From an uncultured Ruminococcus sp. (GTDB lineage: Bacteria; Bacillota; Clostridia; Oscillospirales; Ruminococcaceae): DNA of 7,484 bases. Of this stretch, positions 4,072 through 7,484 are shown in pieces. The stretch spans positions 1 through 7,484 of the forward strand of contig CAMOEP010000103.1 of assembly GCA_946612185.1 (NCBI GenBank). The letters run 5' to 3'. Positions within the stretch are counted from its first letter, which is position 1; the number at the start of each line of letters is the position of its first letter. The notes below the pieces were generated by a model, which saw nothing but the letters and a program-made list of their open reading frames with translations, had not been told where the DNA came from and searched no databases. A program made the translations under genes and the position numbers.

Positions 4072-6855
4072 ATGAACAAAATTCTCGATTGGAATAAATA
4101 CCTTGATACCGCTGCTCAAACTGTGGCGGAGGGTATCGTCATGCTGAAAAATAACGGCGGCGCTCTACCTCTCCCCGCTGACCAGACTGTTTCCGTTTTC
4201 GGCAGGATACAGCTTCACTACTACAAAAGCGGTACAGGCTCCGGCGGTATGGTCAACGTTTCTAAAGTCACCGGCATCACTGACGGTCTGCTCGATGCCG
4301 GGGTGAAAATAAACCAGCAGCTTCTCGATATCTATAAAAAATGGGACTGCGATCACCCATTCGACCTTGGCACCGGCTGGGGCAATGAACCCTGGTCGCA
4401 GGAGGAAATGCCCCTCTCCGACGATATCGCTGAAAGTGCTGCTAAAGTCAGCGAACGTGCTGTCGTTATCATCGGAAGAACTGCCGGCGAGGAAATGGAT
4501 GTGCGCTATGAGCCTGGTTCGTTCCTCCTGACTGATGCGGAAAAGAATATGCTCGCCACCGTCCGCCGCCACTTTAAAAAGATGATAGTCCTCCTGAACG
4601 TGGGTGGTCTTATTGATATGGAATTCATCGAATCCTGTCAGCCGGACTCCGTTCTCTACGTCTGGCAAGGCGGTATGACCGGCGGAACTGGTACGGCTCT
4701 CGTCCTTACCGGTAAGGTCAGCCCTTGCGGTAAACTCCCCGATTCTGTCGCCCTCTCCCTTGACAACTACCCCTCCTCCGCCTGCTTCGGAAATACTTCC
4801 TCTAACTCCTACTGCGAGGGTATTTACGTCGGATACCGCTGGTTCTCTACCTTTGCACCCGAAAAAGTCCGCTATCCTTTCGGCTTCGGTCTGTCCTATA
4901 CCACTTTCTCCCTTAGCCCGAAGTGCGCTTTTGATGCCGGAAGCGGTACTCTGAATTGTGAGGTAACTGTTACTAATACCGGCGCTCTCCCCGGCAAGGA
5001 AGTTGTCCAGGTCTACTGCGGCGCTCCTCAGGGTATACTCGGCAAACCGGCGAAAGTCCTCTGCGGCTTCGCTAAGACCGATACCCTTGAGCCAGGTCAG
5101 TCACAGACCTTGTGCATCAGTGTAAAGCGTGAGAACTTCGCTTCCTACGACGATTCCGGTGTTACCGGTCACAAGTCCTGCTGGGTTCTGGAAGCCGGTG
5201 ACTACCTTTTCTACATCGGTACGGACAGTTCGGTAAATTCCCCTGCTTTCACGCTGAATATCAAGGATACTGCCGTTGTTTCACAGTGTACTCAGGCACT
5301 AACTCCCGTCACTCCTTTCAGGCAGGTTCGCCCGGAATCCGACGGAAACGGCGGTTTCAAGCCGGTTTACGAGGACGTTTTTCTGAATGACATCGACGAG
5401 AAACAGCGCCGTATAAGTATGCTGCCGGAGGAGATCCCCCAGACCGGCGACATGGGCATAAAACTCCGTGATGTTGCCGAGGGCAGGCACTCAATGAACG
5501 AGTTCATCGCTCAGCTTTCCGACAGCGACCTTACCTGCATCGTCCGGGGCGAGGGCATGGGAAGCCCCCGTGTTACTGCCGGTACTGCTTCGGCTTTCGG
5601 CGGCGTGACCGATAGCCTTGCAAACTTTGGTATACCTGCCGGCTGCTGTTCCGACGGCCCTTCCGGTATGCGTCTGGACTGCGGCACTAAGGCTTTCTCC
5701 CTGCCCAACGGCACTATGATCGCTTCCACCTTCAACACTTCACTTGTTCAGGAACTTTTCAGCCTGCTTGGTCTTGAAATGGCGGCTAATAAGGTTGACT
5801 GTCTGCTTGGCCCTGGTATGAATATCCACCGCCACCCCCTCAATGGCAGAAACTTTGAGTACTTCTCCGAAGACCCGTTCCTTACCGGTACTATGGCTCA
5901 GGCGGAACTGAAAGGTCTTCATTCCAGCGGAGTTACCGGCACTATCAAGCACTTCTGCGGCAATAATCAGGAAACTAACCGCCACTTCCTCGACACTGTG
6001 GCTTCTGAGAGGGCGCTCCGTGAGATCTACCTCAAAGGCTTCGAGATAGCCGTCCGGGAGGGCGGCGCTGACAGCATCATGACCACCTACGGCAAACTCA
6101 ACGGTGTATGGACTGCCGGAAATTTCGACCTCGATACCATTGTTCTCCGCAAGGACTGGGGCTTCACCGGCTTCACTATGACCGACTGGTGGGCTAATAT
6201 AAATCGCCGTGGCGGTGATGCGGACAAGTCCGACTTTGCGGCTATGGCTATGGCTCAGAATGACGTGTATATGGTCTGCGCTGATACTGCCGGTAATAAT
6301 GATAACCTTATGGAATCCCTCCGGAACGGCGAGCTGAAAAGATGCGAGTTACAGCGAAATGCCGCTAATATCTGCCGTTTTCTCCTGCACACCAATGCCC
6401 TGGGCAGACTTATGGGTACTGCGGACACTATCGAGATAACCGGTCGTCCTGCCGAGGATATGCCCTCAGATGAACCTGTGGTATTCTACGATATCGACCG
6501 TGAACTTACCCTCAGCCTGGAGGACGCTTCCGCTGAAAAGGATTCAAGCTTCGTATTTGCCCTGACTGTCAATAACCCCGGATTCTACGATGTTACTATC
6601 ACCGCTTCTTCCGAACTTGGGGAACTTGCGCAGATCCCTGTGACTATATTCGCTATGGGTACTGCCAGCGGCACTTTCACTTTCAACGGCACTAACGACA
6701 AGAGCGTTTCCATTACAAAGAACTTTCCCATGTTCTCACGCTTTACCGCTATTCGCCTGTATTTCGCCCAGAACGGTCTGTGCCCGGAGAGTATCACTTT
6801 CCGTATGACCAGGGCTGCGGACGATATAAGCATCGCTTTCAAACAGGAGGACTAA
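4072..6855 (+). CDS. Beta-glucosidase, glycoside hydrolase family 3, reversed domain order
   Basis: This 927-residue retaining glycosidase should release glucose from the non-reducing end of cello-oligosaccharides or other beta-glucosides. There is no signal peptide, so it acts on sugars already imported. The domain order is reversed for GH3. The alpha/beta sandwich domain (GH3_C) comes first, about 16-275: VAEGIVMLKNNGGALPL, SGTGSGGMVNV, GEEMD at 139-143 (likely containing the acid/base Glu), and YPFGFGLSYT at its end. An FnIII-like domain follows at about 284-395 and a linker at about 400-475. The TIM-barrel GH3_N domain spans about 480-780, with Asp528 in SDGPSGMR, GRNFEYFSEDPF (592-603), Lys626-His627 in KHFCGNNQ, and nucleophile Asp705 in TMTDWW. 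Residues about 803-915 form an extra beta-rich module, perhaps a sugar-binding sandwich. The architecture recalls the R. albus and Butyrivibrio enzymes (memory, not a search). ATG 4072 has GCGAGG ending 8 bases upstream; the frame stays open back to TTG 3859, but that extension crosses the terminator and promoter and has no ribosome site. Confidence 0.95.
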   Translation: MNKILDWNKYLDTAAQTVAEGIVMLKNNGGALPLPADQTVSVFGRIQLHYYKSGTGSGGMVNVSKVTGITDGLLDAGVKINQQLLDIYKKWDCDHPFDLGTGWGNEPWSQEEMPLSDDIAESAAKVSERAVVIIGRTAGEEMDVRYEPGSFLLTDAEKNMLATVRRHFKKMIVLLNVGGLIDMEFIESCQPDSVLYVWQGGMTGGTGTALVLTGKVSPCGKLPDSVALSLDNYPSSACFGNTSSNSYCEGIYVGYRWFSTFAPEKVRYPFGFGLSYTTFSLSPKCAFDAGSGTLNCEVTVTNTGALPGKEVVQVYCGAPQGILGKPAKVLCGFAKTDTLEPGQSQTLCISVKRENFASYDDSGVTGHKSCWVLEAGDYLFYIGTDSSVNSPAFTLNIKDTAVVSQCTQALTPVTPFRQVRPESDGNGGFKPVYEDVFLNDIDEKQRRISMLPEEIPQTGDMGIKLRDVAEGRHSMNEFIAQLSDSDLTCIVRGEGMGSPRVTAGTASAFGGVTDSLANFGIPAGCCSDGPSGMRLDCGTKAFSLPNGTMIASTFNTSLVQELFSLLGLEMAANKVDCLLGPGMNIHRHPLNGRNFEYFSEDPFLTGTMAQAELKGLHSSGVTGTIKHFCGNNQETNRHFLDTVASERALREIYLKGFEIAVREGGADSIMTTYGKLNGVWTAGNFDLDTIVLRKDWGFTGFTMTDWWANINRRGGDADKSDFAAMAMAQNDVYMVCADTAGNNDNLMESLRNGELKRCELQRNAANICRFLLHTNALGRLMGTADTIEITGRPAEDMPSDEPVVFYDIDRELTLSLEDASAEKDSSFVFALTVNNPGFYDVTITASSELGELAQIPVTIFAMGTASGTFTFNGTNDKSVSITKNFPMFSRFTAIRLYFAQNGLCPESITFRMTRAADDISIAFKQED

Positions 6856-6856
6856 C

Positions 6857-7198
6857 GTGAATATTCAGATCTTCGGCACTAAAAAAAGCGCTGATACCCG
6901 CAAGGCGGAACGCTGGTTCAAGGAGCGCAGCATAAAGTATCAGCTTATTGATATGAAGGAAAAAGGCATGAGCAAGGGCGAATTTTCCAGCGTAAAACAG
7001 GCTGTTGGCGGACTTGATGCCCTTATCGACCCGAACGCTAAGGACAAGGATACCCTCGCTCTTTTACAGTACACCGCTGAATCCGGCAAGGAGGAAAAAC
7101 TGTTCGAGAACCAGCAGCTTATCCGCCTTCCCATTGTCCGCAACGGAAAAAAGGCTTCTATCGGCTATTGTCCGGAAGTCTGGAGTACCTGGGAATAA
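6857..7198 (+). CDS. ArsC/Spx-family thioredoxin-fold protein lacking the catalytic Cys
   Basis: The 113-residue cytoplasmic protein has the ArsC/Spx layout: a first strand and loop (IQIFGTKKSADTRKAERWF), the helix-rich insertion (KGEFSSVKQAVGG), then RLPIVRNGKKASIGY with the thioredoxin-fold cis-Pro at 92, and a C-terminal PEVWSTW. In arsenate reductases the first loop carries the catalytic Cys followed by Arg; here the position is Ser11 (Arg15 is kept), and the only Cys is Cys105 near the end. Arsenate reduction by the usual mechanism is therefore unlikely; a binding or Spx-like regulatory role, or chemistry through Cys105, remains possible. The start is GTG 6857, one base after the beta-glucosidase stop, with AGGAGG (6845-6850) inside the upstream gene 6 bases before it. 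The two genes form an operon. No arsenic genes are nearby. I see no clear terminator after it, only an AT-rich GTTAA/TTAAC pair at 7199-7225. Confidence 0.87.
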   Translation: MNIQIFGTKKSADTRKAERWFKERSIKYQLIDMKEKGMSKGEFSSVKQAVGGLDALIDPNAKDKDTLALLQYTAESGKEEKLFENQQLIRLPIVRNGKKASIGYCPEVWSTWE

Positions 7199-7255
7199 GT
7201 TAAATAAAAAATATTTATAATTAACTGCAAAAAAGTAGTGCATTTTCTGTTGAAA

Positions 7256-7266
7256 TGTGTTATAAT
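7256..7266 (+). promoter_or_regulatory. Extended -10 promoter of the SPFH gene
   Basis: TATAAT at 7261-7266 is preceded by TGT (7258-7260), giving the extended -10 motif TGnTATAAT. No good -35 lies 16-18 bases upstream (GTGCAT at 7238-7243 is the nearest), which extended -10 promoters tolerate. The predicted start is near 7273. Confidence 0.7.
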
Positions 7267-7272
7267 GTCATT

Positions 7273-7349
7273 GTACCTGTGCGGACGTATCCGCCGTGGC
7301 TTTACAAGATAATTTTTACGGCTGCCCTGCGTGGCTGACCGGAAAGGAG
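7273..7349 (+). other. Structured 5' leader of the SPFH gene
   Basis: The leader, about 85 bases from the predicted start to ATG 7358, is more GC-rich than other intergenic DNA here. It contains a hairpin GCGGA (7281-7285) with TCCGC (7290-7294). An overlapping alternative pair, GCCGT (7293-7297) with ACGGC (7318-7322), competes for two bases of it. The 7-mer CGTGGCT occurs twice (7295-7301, 7330-7336). It ends in the ribosome site AAAGGAG (7343-7349). It is not a known riboswitch class that I can name; it could be simple leader structure. Confidence 0.4.
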
Positions 7350-7357
7350 TTATTACT

Positions 7358-7484
7358 ATGGGACTTATTCAGGCTATGCTTGTGGGCGGTATCTCAACCG
7401 CTAAGGACACCTGGAAGGAATTCTTCTACTGTGAGGCTCTGCCTGCTGATGTGCTTGCTGTCAAGGGCAAGAAGCAGACAGGCA
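7358..7484 (+). CDS. SPFH domain protein, YdjI/virion-core-like (5' part only)
   Basis: The window holds the first 42 codons; the gene continues past the right edge. The N-terminus has the pattern I associate with YdjI-like SPFH proteins of Firmicutes: MGLIQAMLVGG, then DTWKEFFYCEALPADVLAVKGKK, where the W-K-E-F-F-Y-C and L-P-A-D-V-L segments are the conserved opening. SPFH (stomatin/prohibitin/flotillin) proteins form oligomers at or near membranes. The role of this branch is poorly defined; in Bacillus it sits with envelope-stress genes (family knowledge). AAAGGAG lies 8 bases before ATG 7358. The part that would confirm the SPFH core and any C-terminal zinc-ribbon is outside the window. 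Confidence 0.75.
   Translation, partial: MGLIQAMLVGGISTAKDTWKEFFYCEALPADVLAVKGKKQTG

Noticed and set aside
4165..4668. 167-codon minus-strand frame inside the GH3 gene
   Set aside because: Antisense shadow of a long, well-supported coding region, without a start signal.

Overview
The window looks like chromosome from a low-to-mid GC, anaerobic, fibre-degrading Firmicute, most likely a Ruminococcus or close Oscillospiraceae relative. The reasons are a cytoplasmic family 3 beta-glucosidase in the reversed domain order I associate with Ruminococcus albus, the clostridial families DUF2325, DUF3793 and YdjI-like SPFH, strong GGAGG-type ribosome sites, and AT-rich intergenic DNA with near-perfect sigma-A promoters (TTGACA, 17 bases, TATAAT). 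This is judged from remembered family features; no search was run.

Layout, left to right. Bases 1-218 hold no gene, only a possible minus-strand ribosome site at the very edge. A consensus promoter drives a tRNA-Ala(GGC) gene with encoded CCA (256-331), followed by an unusually long hairpin (359-431). After an empty AT-rich stretch, another consensus promoter drives one orphan type IV pilin-like gene (748-1479). It meets head-on a lipoprotein VanY/LdcB-type carboxypeptidase with a Big_2 domain (2587-1562, minus), and the two share a bidirectional terminator. The roughly 320-base divergent intergenic region carries a minus promoter, a consensus plus promoter, a 16-base palindrome just after the plus -10 box, and short repeats. 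The plus promoter drives two overlapping genes, DUF2325 and Cys-rich DUF3793 (2911-3745), closed by a strong terminator.

Next comes a compact promoter-to-terminator unit (3816-3967) with no ATG or GTG, which I read as a small RNA of about 117 nt. Behind it a separate promoter drives the GH3 beta-glucosidase (4072-6855), coupled with a 1-base gap to an ArsC/Spx-fold protein whose catalytic Cys is Ser (6857-7198). The last unit is a YdjI-like SPFH gene with its own promoter and a structured leader, cut by the window end (7358 onward).

Functionally the window is a set of short independent transcription units rather than one system. The GH3 enzyme would finish hydrolysis of imported cello-oligosaccharides or other beta-glucosides. 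The pilin and the wall carboxypeptidase act at the envelope. The DUF2325/DUF3793 pair may respond to metal or redox status (inference). The least explained element is the putative small RNA at 3851-3967.
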